A stretch of DNA of 64,000 nt from Aquilaria yunnanensis (taxonomy: Eukaryota > Streptophyta > Magnoliopsida > Malvales > Thymelaeaceae). Made by a program: the position numbers and the translations under genes. Positions 31,526-42,012 of this stretch are shown piece by piece. The stretch is taken from positions 40,594,492 through 40,658,491 of the forward strand of contig CM077600.1 in assembly GCA_039654915.1 (NCBI GenBank), given 5' to 3'. Below the pieces are notes generated by a model. The model did not search any database. It was not told the origin of the DNA and saw only the letters and a list, made by a program, of their open reading frames with translations. The stretch's first letter is position 1; every line of letters starts with the position of its first letter.

Positions 31526-32553
31526 TGTTACGGCCCTTCTAGAGGGAGGTAAGGATTTTAGAATTTAGTTTAGAAGTTTAATTTGAGTTTGCCTAGCAAG
31601 AATTAAGAAGTTTGCCAAAGTTCACTAAGTTCCGACAAGAATAAAGCTCTGAACTAAGTTCAGGGGCAAAATGGTAATTTTGCACCCTGAGTGGCCGGGA
31701 CGAGTCCCGAGTGTTTTAAAATGAATTTTAGAACTTAACTTTTAACCTTAACTCAAACTCAACAAATAGACAAGAATTTAATCAAGAATTGTCAAGTTAC
31801 AAAGATGGGGGACCTAATTGCACAAAACTTGAAACCTTGGTGGTTTGAGGGGTTAAGTGGGGTTTAAGAAGAGGGAAGAAGGGTTTGGAGCTCCATAACC
31901 CGTTTTCCAGCTTCTCAACTCCATTTCTCTCTCAAATTGAACTTGGAATCAAGTGATCTTGGTGTCAAAAGGTGCAATTAAGGGTGTATAAGCTTGGAGA
32001 AGTGATTTTCAAGCTTGAATCCATGTTTTTGAAGCTTGAAAGGGGCGTTTTTCTCCATCCCCTGTTTTTGAACGAGGTATGAGTTATGTTCTTGATTGAA
32101 TTCGTGTTATTTGATTGATTGGAAGCTTGGGTTTTGGTTGAAAGATGTGTTTTTGATGTTTTAGAGCTTTGTTTTGGTATGGTTTTGTGTAGAACTTTGG
32201 AAGCTTATTTGGAAGAGGAAGGGTTCGAATTCTTGCTTGTTCTTGGTGTTAAGGTAAGGGAGAAAGTGTTTTTAAGTTGTTGGATTGCTTTTGGATTGAA
32301 ATGGATTGAGAAAGTTGAGTAATTTTTGGGTATGGTATGAAGAAACGTTTTGGGAATTATGATGGACTAGCTAAATTCGAAGGATTGGTTTGATGCTTCT
32401 AATGCATCATAGTTTGGCTTTGATAGTTGGTTTTGTTCCTTGCAACATGTACTTCATGTGTATGAAATTTGGTAACTTTTGATGCATGTTTGCTATATGT
32501 ATTTGGTTGCCAAAGTTCGTAGCAGCAATCGGCCAAATTCTGCATTTCTGCAG

Positions 32554-32682
32554 AATTGGCGACGCGGCGCCAATTGGCCCGAAAATTGGCGACGCGTCGC
32601 CAATTCAATTTTTCTTCACAGAGCGTCTGCTCGTCGGCGACGCATCGCCAATTCCTTTTTGCCTTTGGCGACGCGGCGCCAA
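32554..32682. repeat. Four copies of a GC-rich palindrome in the 5' LTR
   Basis: Copies at 32554-32575, 32584-32605, 32634-32653 and 32664-32682 have the form TTGGCGACGCGTCGCCAA or one- to two-base variants (GCGGCGCC, GCATCGCC). Copy 2 is a perfect palindrome. The 3' LTR repeats the set at 39891-40019. The GC content contrasts sharply with the rest of the LTR. Confidence 0.9.
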
Positions 32683-33109
32683 CACCTAAAAATGGAGGGT
32701 TTGACTTTTTGCTGCGTTGACCCGACCGAGACTACGGAAGGCTCGGAACGTGCCTAAGGGTCCGAGGATCCCGATGGTACTCCGAAACTTCCGAAAGTCC
32801 CACCGGAAGTATGAGTTTTCTTGAACTGTTTGAGGTAAGTAAGTTGCTTAGGCAACAAGTAAGGAAACAAATGTTGCAATTGAACTTAATTAGCTATCAA
32901 TAGCTCAGGTGAGAGGTTTAGAACCCTCGTCGGCCTAGCCGTGCGGTAGCCACGAGGCCACGAGGCGAAACCTTGTTCATCTAGTTTACATCAAAGAGGC
33001 CCTGCGGCCTAGTCTACAAGTCCCATCATAAATTCCCCTGCATAACAATTAGGTGAGAGGTTCTATGTTTGAATGAGGCTTGCTAAGGTTCGCCCTTGAG
33101 CCATATGAT

Positions 33110-33212
33110 AGGTTGCTAAGTGATAGCGCTTGGCCTATATGTCAGGTTGCTAAGTGATTGCGCTTGGCCTGTATATGTGTCAGGTTGCTAAGTGATTGCA
33201 CTTGGCCTGATA
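33110..33212 (+). repeat. Three tandem units in the 5' LTR
   Basis: The word AGGTTGCTAAGTGAT followed by GC.CTTGGCCT begins at 33110, 33144 and 33182, with short TATATGTGTC-like spacers. The same array is present in the 3' LTR 7,337 bases further on. Confidence 0.9.
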
Positions 33213-33339
33213 CAGAGGACTACTTGAGGAGAGGTCTACCGGCCTAGTATATATATATATGACTAGTACCCTCATGCTGTGTGAGCTCGCAGCCAGAGTC
33301 CTAGTAATTTTTCTTGCAGGTACATCGAAGACCCTTACT

Positions 33340-33471
33340 GAGAATGTTGAATTCTCACTCCCTGTTTGTTATGCAGAGTCTGGAGTAGCAGGACCGGATA
33401 ATCACTGAGGATTATCACGGTAGTACCTTTTTGTCTGTAAAGGTACGGTAGTTGAGAAACTTTAAGTTTCT
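33340..33471 (+). promoter_or_regulatory. Stem-loop cluster in the LTR, probably in the leader of the element RNA
   Basis: Three hairpins: GAGAAT/ATTCTC (33340-33356), CCG-GATAATC/GATTATC-A-CGG (33394-33420) and AGAAAC/GTTTCT (33455-33471). A fourth, GTACCTTT/AAAGGTAC (33423-33446), overlaps this run. The first three recur at homologous places in the diverged solo LTR (57020-57036, 57078-57104, 57134-57150), two of them with paired substitutions. The second LTR copy is at 40677-40808. Position downstream of the TATA-rich stretch suggests they lie in the transcribed R/U5 leader; this is inferred. Confidence 0.55.
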
Positions 33472-34044
33472 AGCCTGCTTAAGTGTTTAATTGGTCTGTT
33501 GGTCAGGCTGTGGTACTAACTTGCTTCTTCCTTTGGCTGCAGAGCCTAGTAGCACTTGGCACAGGACTTGTGAGACTCGCCACTGGGACAGGAGTCCAAA
33601 GTGGGAGCTAGGGTAAAAGATCTCAGCAAAGTCTTGTATTTTGATACAGTACTTTATTTTGCCTCCAGTATTTATGTTATAAAGAGTCCTTGACTCAGGG
33701 GATTGTTCTCTGGGTGAGAGCATTAGTTACTTATGTATAAATGCTTTCACGAGCGGTGTATGTGTAGTTAATCACTCAAAGGTTGATTTTTGCTATGCTT
33801 TGGCATTTTGTATTTATTTATATAGAATTTTACTAGCCGGCTAAATGTCTAAATGATTAAATGTTTTATGGTTTTAATAAACCAAGTCAAAGCATAAGTG
33901 CATACATATTGCATTTCTAGGTTAATCAACTAGTAGCATTGGATTTAATCCACACACATAACCAGCTAGCCAATTACAATCCACCGTGAGACAAACGCTC
34001 ACAGGGTATCCCGGGCAGGGGCACGGGGATCGTGTCAGTGTTCT

Positions 34045-34056
34045 TGGTATCAGAGC
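34045..34056 (+). other. Primer binding site (initiator Met tRNA)
   Basis: TGGTATCAGAGC, complementary to the 3' end of plant initiator tRNA-Met, begins 7 bases after the 5' LTR. It is the standard minus-strand priming site of this retrotransposon class. Confidence 0.95.
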
Positions 34057-34180
34057 TAAGGGTTTTATTTCATGGATATTGGAGGCTTAGACTGAGATCT
34101 AGTAGTAAAGTCCAAGTGTTAGGAAGTTAGTACTGACCAACATCTGGGGAAATGTTGTCTGGTTGTGGTTGCAGGTTATC

Positions 34181-37100
34181 ATGGTTGATACGAGGTCTGG
34201 AACTTCGAGGGGGACTAGGGAACCTGGTGAAGGTTCTAGTGACCCAGTTGTGGCGAGGTTGGATGAGATATCCAGAGTGCTACAGGGTTTGACTGAGACT
34301 ATGTCTCAGGTGGCACAGGGTATGAACACTCTTGTAACAGAGATGTTCAGAGATTATGGGGACAGAGGTGTTGCCCAGGAGGAAGTTGAGCCACAACAGG
34401 AACAGGAAAGGCATGCTGAGCAACAGCAAGTGCCTAGAGCTCAGGAACCCAGAAATCAAGTTCTTGAGGAGGTTGAGGAACCAGAGATGATGGAGGCTCC
34501 AAGGAGGGGAGACACTCCACATCAGATGAGGTTGCTGGAAAAGTTTAAGACAGTTGATCCACCTAGCTTTGACGGGACAGGAGATCCTGATAGAGCAGAG
34601 GATTGGTTGTCTGTTATGAACAGACTCTTTACTTGTGGTGGTTATGAGACAGAGCAGAGGATGGTTCTAGTACCTTTCTTTCTGAGAGGGAGAGCCAGTC
34701 TTTGGTGGGACGATGTGATGGAGTTATTGAGGGAGAGTAATGGCACTCGTCCAGAGCACAAGAAAAAGGTGCTCAAGTGGTCAGACTTCGAGAAGAAGTT
34801 TAGACAGGAGTATATCAGTGAAGCTGCACAGGATCAGAGGAGGATCCAGTTTGAGAATCTGACACAGGGAGAGATGTCAGTACGAGAGTATGAGCAGCGA
34901 TACAATTCACTTATCCGATATGCTCCATATATGTTGGGTAATGATGAGCTGAAAGCCAAGAAGTTTTCCCAGGGCCTGAAGCCTATTTTCAGGAGGTATA
35001 TGGCGACAGTTGATATCAGGAGTTATCGCCAGATGGTTCAGAAGGCATTGGCATTGGAAAGGGAATTCGAGGATTCCAGGGCACCTGTGAAAAAGGTGGA
35101 AGCTGGGCCATCTAACTTGGGGAAAAGTGCTGGAAAGCGACCAATGGTAGGGAACCAGGATCCATCTAAGAAGAGGAGGACAGGTGTGTGTCCTAGGTGC
35201 AGACGGTTCCATGGTGGAAGACCATGTACACTAGGCACAGATATTTGTAATGTCTGTGGTCAGAGAGGGCATTGGGCCAGGGACTGCCCAAGAGTTCGTT
35301 CAGTTACAGGTCCATCTCGGGTTCTACCTCCAGTACCGCTTGCTATTGGGAACCGGCCTGGAGTAGTTGCTGCAGCAGTGAACCCAAGAGTCTTTGCTTT
35401 GACGAACCAGGCGGCCAGAGAACCGCCAGCTGTACGAGGTAATTTTACTTTTCTGAGCAGTAGTGTTAGAGTGCTTTTCGATACGGGAGCTACTCTTTCA
35501 GTGATATCTTCTGCCTTGGTAGATAAGCATAGTTTACAGCGTGAAATTGCGGGTGAGTTGAGACTCATCAGGACTGCAGGGAGAGGTTTTATTGTGACCA
35601 ATGAAGTGGTTACTAGGTATCCTTTGCAGTTAGGTGATCATGATTTTTGTTGTGAGTTGTGGGTGATTGAGTTGAAATCATATGACCTGGTGCTAGGAAT
35701 GGATTGGTTGAGTAAGCACAAGGCACAAATTAACTGTGCGAATCACTCAGTTGACATTATTGATGCTCATGGAGCTAGAGTGACTTGCACAGGAGGGTTG
35801 GCATCTAGTGCTAAGAGTTTACACCTTAGACTTGTAGATACCATCCCTGTAGTGGGTGAAGAGGAGTATTACTCGTTGAATGGAGTAGCTATAGAGGATG
35901 AGTTGGGGAGTATTCCTGTAGCTAATCAGTTTCCTGAGGTGTTTCCAGTGGAGTTACCTGGGTTACCACCTAGGAGGGATACTGAGTTTGCTATCCATCT
36001 GCAACCAGGGGTTGAGCCTATTTCAGTACCACCTTATAGGATGTCGGCTCCTGAGATGGATGAGTTGAAGAAGCAGTTGGAGGAACTGCTAGGGAAAGGT
36101 TTCATAAGACCGTGTGTATCACCGTGGGGAGCTCCAGTATTATTTGTGAAGAAGAAGGATGGAACTTTCAGGTTGTGCATCGATTACAGGAAGTTGAATG
36201 CAGTGACAGTTAAGAATAAGTATCCACTTCCTAGAATTGATGATTTGTTTGACAGACTCAGAGGAGCGAGAGTGTTTTCCAGGATTGATCTTCGGTCTGG
36301 GTATTTTCAGATCAGAGTTAAGGAGGAAGACATTCCGAAGACTGCCTTCAGGACAAGGTACGGGCATTATGAGTATACGGTTATGCCTTTTGGTGTGACT
36401 AATGCTCCAGCAGTGTTTATGGAAGCTATGAATCGGATCTTTAAGCCATTTCTGGATCAGTTTGTTGAGGTCTTCATCGACGATATTCTGATCTATTCAC
36501 AGTCTACAGCAGAGCATGAGGAGCACCTTAGAACGGTTTTGCAAGTGCTGAAGGATAATCAGTACTATGCAAAATTTTCTAAGTGTGAGTTTTGGTCCGA
36601 GAGGATTCAGTTTTTGGGGCATATTATCAGTGCTCAAGGTTTGTCAGTTGATCCTGAAAAGGTTCAAGCAGTGGTTGATTGGAAGAGACCGACTACAGTT
36701 ACAGAGGTCAGGAGTTTCTTGGGTCTAGCAGGTTACTACAGACGCTTCATAGAGAAATTCTCTGTGATAGCTACGCCGTTGACAGTATTGACCAGGAAAG
36801 CTCAGAAATTTGAGTGGACACCGAAGTGTGAAGAAGCCTACATGAAGCTGAAGGAAAAGTTGACCAGTGCACCCATACTTGTATTACCAGACCCGGACAG
36901 AGCCTTTACAGTTTATACTGATGCGTCAGGTTCAGGTTTGGGTTGTGTTCTACATCAGGACAGTCAGGTGATTGCTTATGGTTCGAGACAGCTGAGGCCT
37001 AATGAGTTGAACTACCCTGTTCATGATCTTGAGCTTGCAGCAGTGATCTTTGCACTGAAATTATGGAGACATTATTTGATGGGAAGATCGTTCAGAATCT

Positions 37101-38905
37101 TCACTGATCACAAGAGTTTGAAGTATTTGTTTACTCAGAAGGATCTGAACATGAGACAGCGGCGATGGATTGAGTACATTAAAGACTATGATTGTTCGAT
37201 CGAGTATTGTGCTGGTAAAGGGAACGTGGTAGCAGATGCTTTGAGCCGGAAGTACACAGGAGTGATCTTGTCCAAGGATCAGGCTACAGATTCTTCAGAA
37301 GGAGCATTGAAGGATTGTTTCTTAGCTTTGCATGAATTATGGCAAAGTCGAGAAAAATCCTTAGTCTACGTTTTGGAGATTCAGACGGCTTGGTTAGCCA
37401 GAGTCAAAGAAGCTCAGTTGAAAGATCCATTGTTGAAGAAGATTTCAGGTGAAGTTAAGACTGGTGCTTTGAAGAAAGAGTTCAAGTACAAAGATGGAAT
37501 ACTGCATTATGGTGATCGACTCTATGTGTCGAATGTTGAGGGACTTAGACAGCAAGTCCTACAGGAGGCACATAGCAGCACATTGAGTATTCATCCTGGT
37601 GTTAGTAAGATGTATCAAGATCTGAAAACACATTTTTGGTGGCCAGGACTGAAGAGAGATGTACGAGGACATGTGGCAAAGTGTTTGACATGTCAGGTGG
37701 TGAAAGCTGAACACCAGAAACCAGCAGGCACACTTCAGAGTTTATCTCTACCAGTGAGGAAGTGGGGATCCGTTACTATGGATTTCCTAGTGGGGTTACC
37801 GACCACCCGGAATCAACATGATGCTATTTGGGTAGTGGTTGACAGATTGACGAAGTCGGCACACTTTATACCGATCAGAGTCACCTATACATTGGAGAGG
37901 TTGGCTCAGTTATATCTCAGGGAGATTGTGAGACTCCATGGGATACCGGATCAGATCATATCAGACAGAGATCCACGATTTACATCACGGTTTTGGAATG
38001 CTTTTCAGGAAGCATTGGGCAGTAAAGTTAGCCTCAGTACTGCTTTTCATCCACAGACTGACGGACAGTCAGAGAGGGTGATTCAGACTTTGGAGGACAT
38101 GCTACGCATGTGTGTCATTGATTTCAGAGGTGATTGGGATCAGCACTTACCACTGATTGAGTTTGCCTATAATAACAGTCATCAATCTGTTATTGGAATG
38201 GCGCCCTATGAAGCTTTGTATGGGAGACGATGTATGACACCTCATTGTTGGGCAGATCCAACAGACAGAGTGGTCGTTGGACCTGAGATCATAGCTGACA
38301 CTACAGCTAAGATTAAGTTGATTCAGCAGAGAATCAAGACAGCTAATGACAGACAGACTAAGTATGCAAACAGAAGAAGAAGGGAATTGAGTTTTGAGGT
38401 TGGTGACAAAGTACTTCTGAAAGTGTCGCCCATGAGAGGAGTTAGTCGTTTTGGACAAAGGGGCAAGTTAGCTCCAAGGTTCATTGGACCTTATGAAGTG
38501 TTAGAGAAAGTTGGGAAAGTTGCTTATCGGTTGGCTTTACCGCCTAACCTTTCTCAAGTGCATAACGTGTTTCATGTCAGTTTACTCAGGAAGTGCACAG
38601 TTGAGCCCGGACAGGTAGTAAATCCTTCAGTGATACCCATTCAGGAGGACTTGACTTATGAAGAGAAACCAGTCCAGATTTTGGATAGGCAAGTCAAGAA
38701 ACTGCGGACTAAGTGGATTCCGATGGTTAAGATCCTTTGGTCTAACCATAGTGAGGAGGAAGCTACCTGGGAGACAGAGCAGGATATGCTGAAAAGATAT
38801 CCTGGTGTTTTTCCAGAGTTGCAACGGAATTTGGGGGACCAAATTCCAGAAGGAGGGGAGAATGTTACGGCCCTTCTAGAGGGAGGTAAGGATTTTAGAA
38901 TTTAG
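34181..38905 (+). CDS. Gag-pol polyprotein of the Gypsy chromovirus
   Basis: A single uninterrupted frame of 1,574 residues from the ATG at 34181 ([11 protein letters not shown]); upstream in-frame codons lack an ATG. In order: retrotransposon gag domain ([15 protein letters not shown]), a cysteine cluster ([13 protein letters not shown]) and CCHC knuckle ([14 protein letters not shown]); aspartic protease ([11 protein letters not shown]); reverse transcriptase with the FIDDILIYS catalytic box; RNase H ([11 protein letters not shown]); integrase with an HHCC zinc finger, the DDE core ([19 protein letters not shown]); and a C-terminal chromodomain-like end ([14 protein letters not shown]). All catalytic boxes look whole, so the copy could be autonomous. 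The last 13 or so codons and the stop lie inside the 3' LTR, whose first base is 38863. Confidence 0.96.
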   Translation: MVDTRSGTSRGTREPGEGSSDPVVARLDEISRVLQGLTETMSQVAQGMNTLVTEMFRDYGDRGVAQEEVEPQQEQERHAEQQQVPRAQEPRNQVLEEVEEPEMMEAPRRGDTPHQMRLLEKFKTVDPPSFDGTGDPDRAEDWLSVMNRLFTCGGYETEQRMVLVPFFLRGRASLWWDDVMELLRESNGTRPEHKKKVLKWSDFEKKFRQEYISEAAQDQRRIQFENLTQGEMSVREYEQRYNSLIRYAPYMLGNDELKAKKFSQGLKPIFRRYMATVDIRSYRQMVQKALALEREFEDSRAPVKKVEAGPSNLGKSAGKRPMVGNQDPSKKRRTGVCPRCRRFHGGRPCTLGTDICNVCGQRGHWARDCPRVRSVTGPSRVLPPVPLAIGNRPGVVAAAVNPRVFALTNQAAREPPAVRGNFTFLSSSVRVLFDTGATLSVISSALVDKHSLQREIAGELRLIRTAGRGFIVTNEVVTRYPLQLGDHDFCCELWVIELKSYDLVLGMDWLSKHKAQINCANHSVDIIDAHGARVTCTGGLASSAKSLHLRLVDTIPVVGEEEYYSLNGVAIEDELGSIPVANQFPEVFPVELPGLPPRRDTEFAIHLQPGVEPISVPPYRMSAPEMDELKKQLEELLGKGFIRPCVSPWGAPVLFVKKKDGTFRLCIDYRKLNAVTVKNKYPLPRIDDLFDRLRGARVFSRIDLRSGYFQIRVKEEDIPKTAFRTRYGHYEYTVMPFGVTNAPAVFMEAMNRIFKPFLDQFVEVFIDDILIYSQSTAEHEEHLRTVLQVLKDNQYYAKFSKCEFWSERIQFLGHIISAQGLSVDPEKVQAVVDWKRPTTVTEVRSFLGLAGYYRRFIEKFSVIATPLTVLTRKAQKFEWTPKCEEAYMKLKEKLTSAPILVLPDPDRAFTVYTDASGSGLGCVLHQDSQVIAYGSRQLRPNELNYPVHDLELAAVIFALKLWRHYLMGRSFRIFTDHKSLKYLFTQKDLNMRQRRWIEYIKDYDCSIEYCAGKGNVVADALSRKYTGVILSKDQATDSSEGALKDCFLALHELWQSREKSLVYVLEIQTAWLARVKEAQLKDPLLKKISGEVKTGALKKEFKYKDGILHYGDRLYVSNVEGLRQQVLQEAHSSTLSIHPGVSKMYQDLKTHFWWPGLKRDVRGHVAKCLTCQVVKAEHQKPAGTLQSLSLPVRKWGSVTMDFLVGLPTTRNQHDAIWVVVDRLTKSAHFIPIRVTYTLERLAQLYLREIVRLHGIPDQIISDRDPRFTSRFWNAFQEALGSKVSLSTAFHPQTDGQSERVIQTLEDMLRMCVIDFRGDWDQHLPLIEFAYNNSHQSVIGMAPYEALYGRRCMTPHCWADPTDRVVVGPEIIADTTAKIKLIQQRIKTANDRQTKYANRRRRELSFEVGDKVLLKVSPMRGVSRFGQRGKLAPRFIGPYEVLEKVGKVAYRLALPPNLSQVHNVFHVSLLRKCTVEPGQVVNPSVIPIQEDLTYEEKPVQILDRQVKKLRTKWIPMVKILWSNHSEEEATWETEQDMLKRYPGVFPELQRNLGDQIPEGGENVTALLEGGKDFRI
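38848..38862 (+). other. Polypurine tract
   Basis: AGAAGGAGGGGAGAA lies immediately before the 3' LTR, the expected place for plus-strand priming. It also falls within the pol reading frame. Confidence 0.9.
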
Positions 38906-41374
38906 TTTAGAAGTTTAATTTGAGTTTGCCTAGCAAGAATTAAGAAGTTTGCCAAAGTTCACTAAGTTCCGACAAGAATAAAGCTCTGAACTAAGTTCAG
39001 GGGCAAAATGGTAATTTTGCACCCTGAGTGGCCGGGACGAGTCCCGAGTGTTTTAAAATGAATTTTAGAACTTAACTTTTAACCTTAACTCAAACTCAAC
39101 AAATAGACAAGAATTTAATCAAGAATTGTCAAGTTACAAAGATGGGGGACCTAATTGCACAAAACTTGAAACCTTGGTGGTTTGAGGGGTTAAGTGGGGT
39201 TTAAGAAGAGGGAAGAAGGGTTTGGAGCTCCATAACCCGTTTTCCAGCTTCTCAACTCCATTTCTCTCTCAAATTGAACTTGGAATCAAGTGATCTTGGT
39301 GTCAAAAGGTGCAATTAAGGGTGTATAAGCTTGGAGAAGTGATTTTCAAGCTTGAATCCATGTTTTTGAAGCTTGAAAGGGGCGTTTTTCTCCATCCCCT
39401 GTTTTTGAACGAGGTATGAGTTATGTTCTTGATTGAATTCGTGTTATTTGATTGATTGGAAGCTTGGGTTTTGGTTGAAAGATGTGTTTTTGATGTTTTA
39501 GAGCTTTGTTTTGGTATGGTTTTGTGTAGAACTTTGGAAGCTTATTTGGAAGAGGAAGGGTTCGAATTCTTGCTTGTTCTTGGTGTTAAGGTAAGGGAGA
39601 AAGTGTTTTTAAGTTGTTGGATTGCTTTTGGATTGAAATGGATTGAGAAAGTTGAGTAATTTTTGGGTATGGTATGAAGAAACGTTTTGGGAATTATGAT
39701 GGACTAGCTAAATTCGAAGGATTGGTTTGATGCTTCTAATGCATCATAGTTTGGCTTTGATAGTTGGTTTTGTTCCTTGCAACATGTACTTCATGTGTAT
39801 GAAATTTGGTAACTTTTGATGCATGTTTGCTATATGTATTTGGTTGCCAAAGTTCGTAGCAGCAATCGGCCAAATTCTGCATTTCTGCAGAATTGGCGAC
39901 GCGGCGCCAATTGGCCCGAAAATTGGCGACGCGTCGCCAATTCAATTTTTCTTCACAGAGCGTCTGCTCGTCGGCGACGCATCGCCAATTCCTTTTTGCC
40001 TTTGGCGACGCGGCGCCAACACCTAAAAATGGAGGGTTTGACTTTTTGCTGCGTTGACCCGACCGAGACTACGGAAGGCTCGGAACGTGCCTAAGGGTCC
40101 GAGGATCCCGATGGTACTCCGAAACTTCCGAAAGTCCCACCGGAAGTATGAGTTTTCTTGAACTGTTTGAGGTAAGTAAGTTGCTTAGGCAACAAGTAAG
40201 GAAACAAATGTTGCAATTGAACTTAATTAGCTATCAATAGCTCAGGTGAGAGGTTTAGAACCCTCGTCGGCCTAGCCGTGCGGTAGCCACGAGGCCACGA
40301 GGCGAAACCTTGTTCATCTAGTTTACATCAAAGAGGCCCTGCGGCCTAGTCTACAAGTCCCATCATAAATTCCCCTGCATAACAATTAGGTGAGAGGTTC
40401 TATGTTTGAATGAGGCTTGCTAAGGTTCGCCCTTGAGCCATATGATAGGTTGCTAAGTGATAGCGCTTGGCCTATATGTCAGGTTGCTAAGTGATTGCGC
40501 TTGGCCTGTATATGTGTCAGGTTGCTAAGTGATTGCACTTGGCCTGATACAGAGGACTACTTGAGGAGAGGTCTACCGGCCTAGTATATATATATATGAC
40601 TAGTACCCTCATGCTGTGTGAGCTCGCAGCCAGAGTCCTAGTAATTTTTCTTGCAGGTACATCGAAGACCCTTACTGAGAATGTTGAATTCTCACTCCCT
40701 GTTTGTTATGCAGAGTCTGGAGTAGCAGGACCGGATAATCACTGAGGATTATCACGGTAGTACCTTTTTGTCTGTAAAGGTACGGTAGTTGAGAAACTTT
40801 AAGTTTCTAGCCTGCTTAAGTGTTTAATTGGTCTGTTGGTCAGGCTGTGGTACTAACTTGCTTCTTCCTTTGGCTGCAGAGCCTAGTAGCACTTGGCACA
40901 GGACTTGTGAGACTCGCCACTGGGACAGGAGTCCAAAGTGGGAGCTAGGGTAAAAGATCTCAGCAAAGTCTTGTATTTTGATACAGTACTTTATTTTGCC
41001 TCCAGTATTTATGTTATAAAGAGTCCTTGACTCAGGGGATTGTTCTCTGGGTGAGAGCATTAGTTACTTATGTATAAATGCTTTCACGAGCGGTGTATGT
41101 GTAGTTAATCACTCAAAGGTTGATTTTTGCTATGCTTTGGCATTTTGTATTTATTTATATAGAATTTTACTAGCCGGCTAAATGTCTAAATGATTAAATG
41201 TTTTATGGTTTTAATAAACCAAGTCAAAGCATAAGTGCATACATATTGCATTTCTAGGTTAATCAACTAGTAGCATTGGATTTAATCCACACACATAACC
41301 AGCTAGCCAATTACAATCCACCGTGAGACAAACGCTCACAGGGTATCCCGGGCAGGGGCACGGGGATCGTGTCA
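38863..41374 (+). repeat. 3' LTR of the Gypsy element
   Basis: Same length as the 5' LTR (2,512 bp), starts TGTTACGGCCC and ends ATCGTGTCA, followed by the target duplication TCCCA. It supplies the end of the pol frame and should provide the polyadenylation signal of the element RNA. No difference from the 5' LTR was noticed in the segments compared by eye. Confidence 0.96.
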
Positions 41375-41379
41375 TCCCA

Positions 41380-42012
41380 TCCCCTCCACAGTCCACATTA
41401 TTAGAGTCCATGAGCGTGACCAACAACTTGATGAAAAAATTCCCAGGCCCACTAAAAATTCGGAAGCCACCACCACCACACCGCGCCGGGGTTTCAGTTA
41501 TACAGAAGAATAAAGTTTTCGTTTTTCCTTTTCTTCATTTTAGTCGGTCCCGCAGCCGCAGGCCGCCACCACATTACATTTGTGTTATATATATATATTC
41601 GAAAAAGGAGGTAATAAAGCATTCTTCTAACTCATAATGACGTTTTCTTAAGGGAAAAGAAGAGGCATCAAAACGATTAAATCAAGATCACGAAATCCAA
41701 GCATAGAGATACAATTAAGGGCCAAGATGTTCCTCATAGAAGAAAAAACAATTAAAGGACCAAGATGATGGTTGATGGTAAGGTGATAAAAACCCGATGC
41801 TAAACAAATTAGAGAGTGCCGGTGCTGGAGTCCAAGATTGACATGCCAATGGGCTTAATTGATGAATGCCCTATGGGCCAAGCTAGAAGTGATCCAGAAT
41901 TATTTTTCCTTCTTTGCTCTTCCCAACTATTGTTTTCCACCCGAATCTTGTGATCTGAATACCAAGACAGAACTTGCCCCCTTGTTGATGGCGGGCAGAT
42001 CTGAAGAGGGCG
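41380..42012. other. Intergenic stretch after the Gypsy element
   Basis: No gene recognised. The part from about 41980 leads into the LINE ORF1 fragment and may be the LINE 5' leader. A TA microsatellite lies at 41590-41600. Confidence 0.4.

Larger units (their letters stand above)
31526..34037 (+). repeat. 5' LTR of the Gypsy element
   Basis: Starts TGTTACGGCCCTTCTAGAGG and ends GGGGATCGTGTCA. Inside lie four GC-rich near-palindromes (32554-32682), three tandem 34-38-bp units (33110-33212), a TATA-rich stretch (about 33247-33262) that could be the promoter, and a stem-loop cluster (33340-33471). Short frames within it (for example 32119-32322) have no known motif and are not called genes. 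Confidence 0.96.
31521..41379 (+). mobile_element. Complete Ty3/Gypsy LTR retrotransposon, chromovirus (Tekay/Del-like)
   Basis: The element proper is 31526-41374 (9,849 bp), flanked by the 5-bp direct repeat TCCCA (31521-31525 and 41375-41379). It has two LTRs of exactly 2,512 bp, an initiator-Met tRNA primer site, one long gag-pol frame with a C-terminal chromodomain-like region, and a polypurine tract. Corresponding features in the two LTRs are offset by 7,337 bases throughout, and every reading frame compared between them is identical. This indicates a very recent insertion. Order protease, RT, RNase H, integrase is that of Ty3/Gypsy; the chromodomain and long LTRs point to Tekay/Del. Confidence 0.97.

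Noticed and set aside
32119..32322. 67-codon frame in the 5' LTR (also at 39456-39659 in the 3' LTR)
   Set aside because: No recognised motif and absent from the related solo LTR; kept only as part of the LTR.
33100..33215. Regularly spaced repeats considered as a CRISPR-like array
   Set aside because: Only three units with very short spacers, inside a plant LTR; plant nuclear DNA has no CRISPR systems.
34045..34056. tRNA-like word TGGTATCAGAGC considered as part of a tRNA gene
   Set aside because: It is the retrotransposon primer binding site just after the LTR; no cloverleaf surrounds it.
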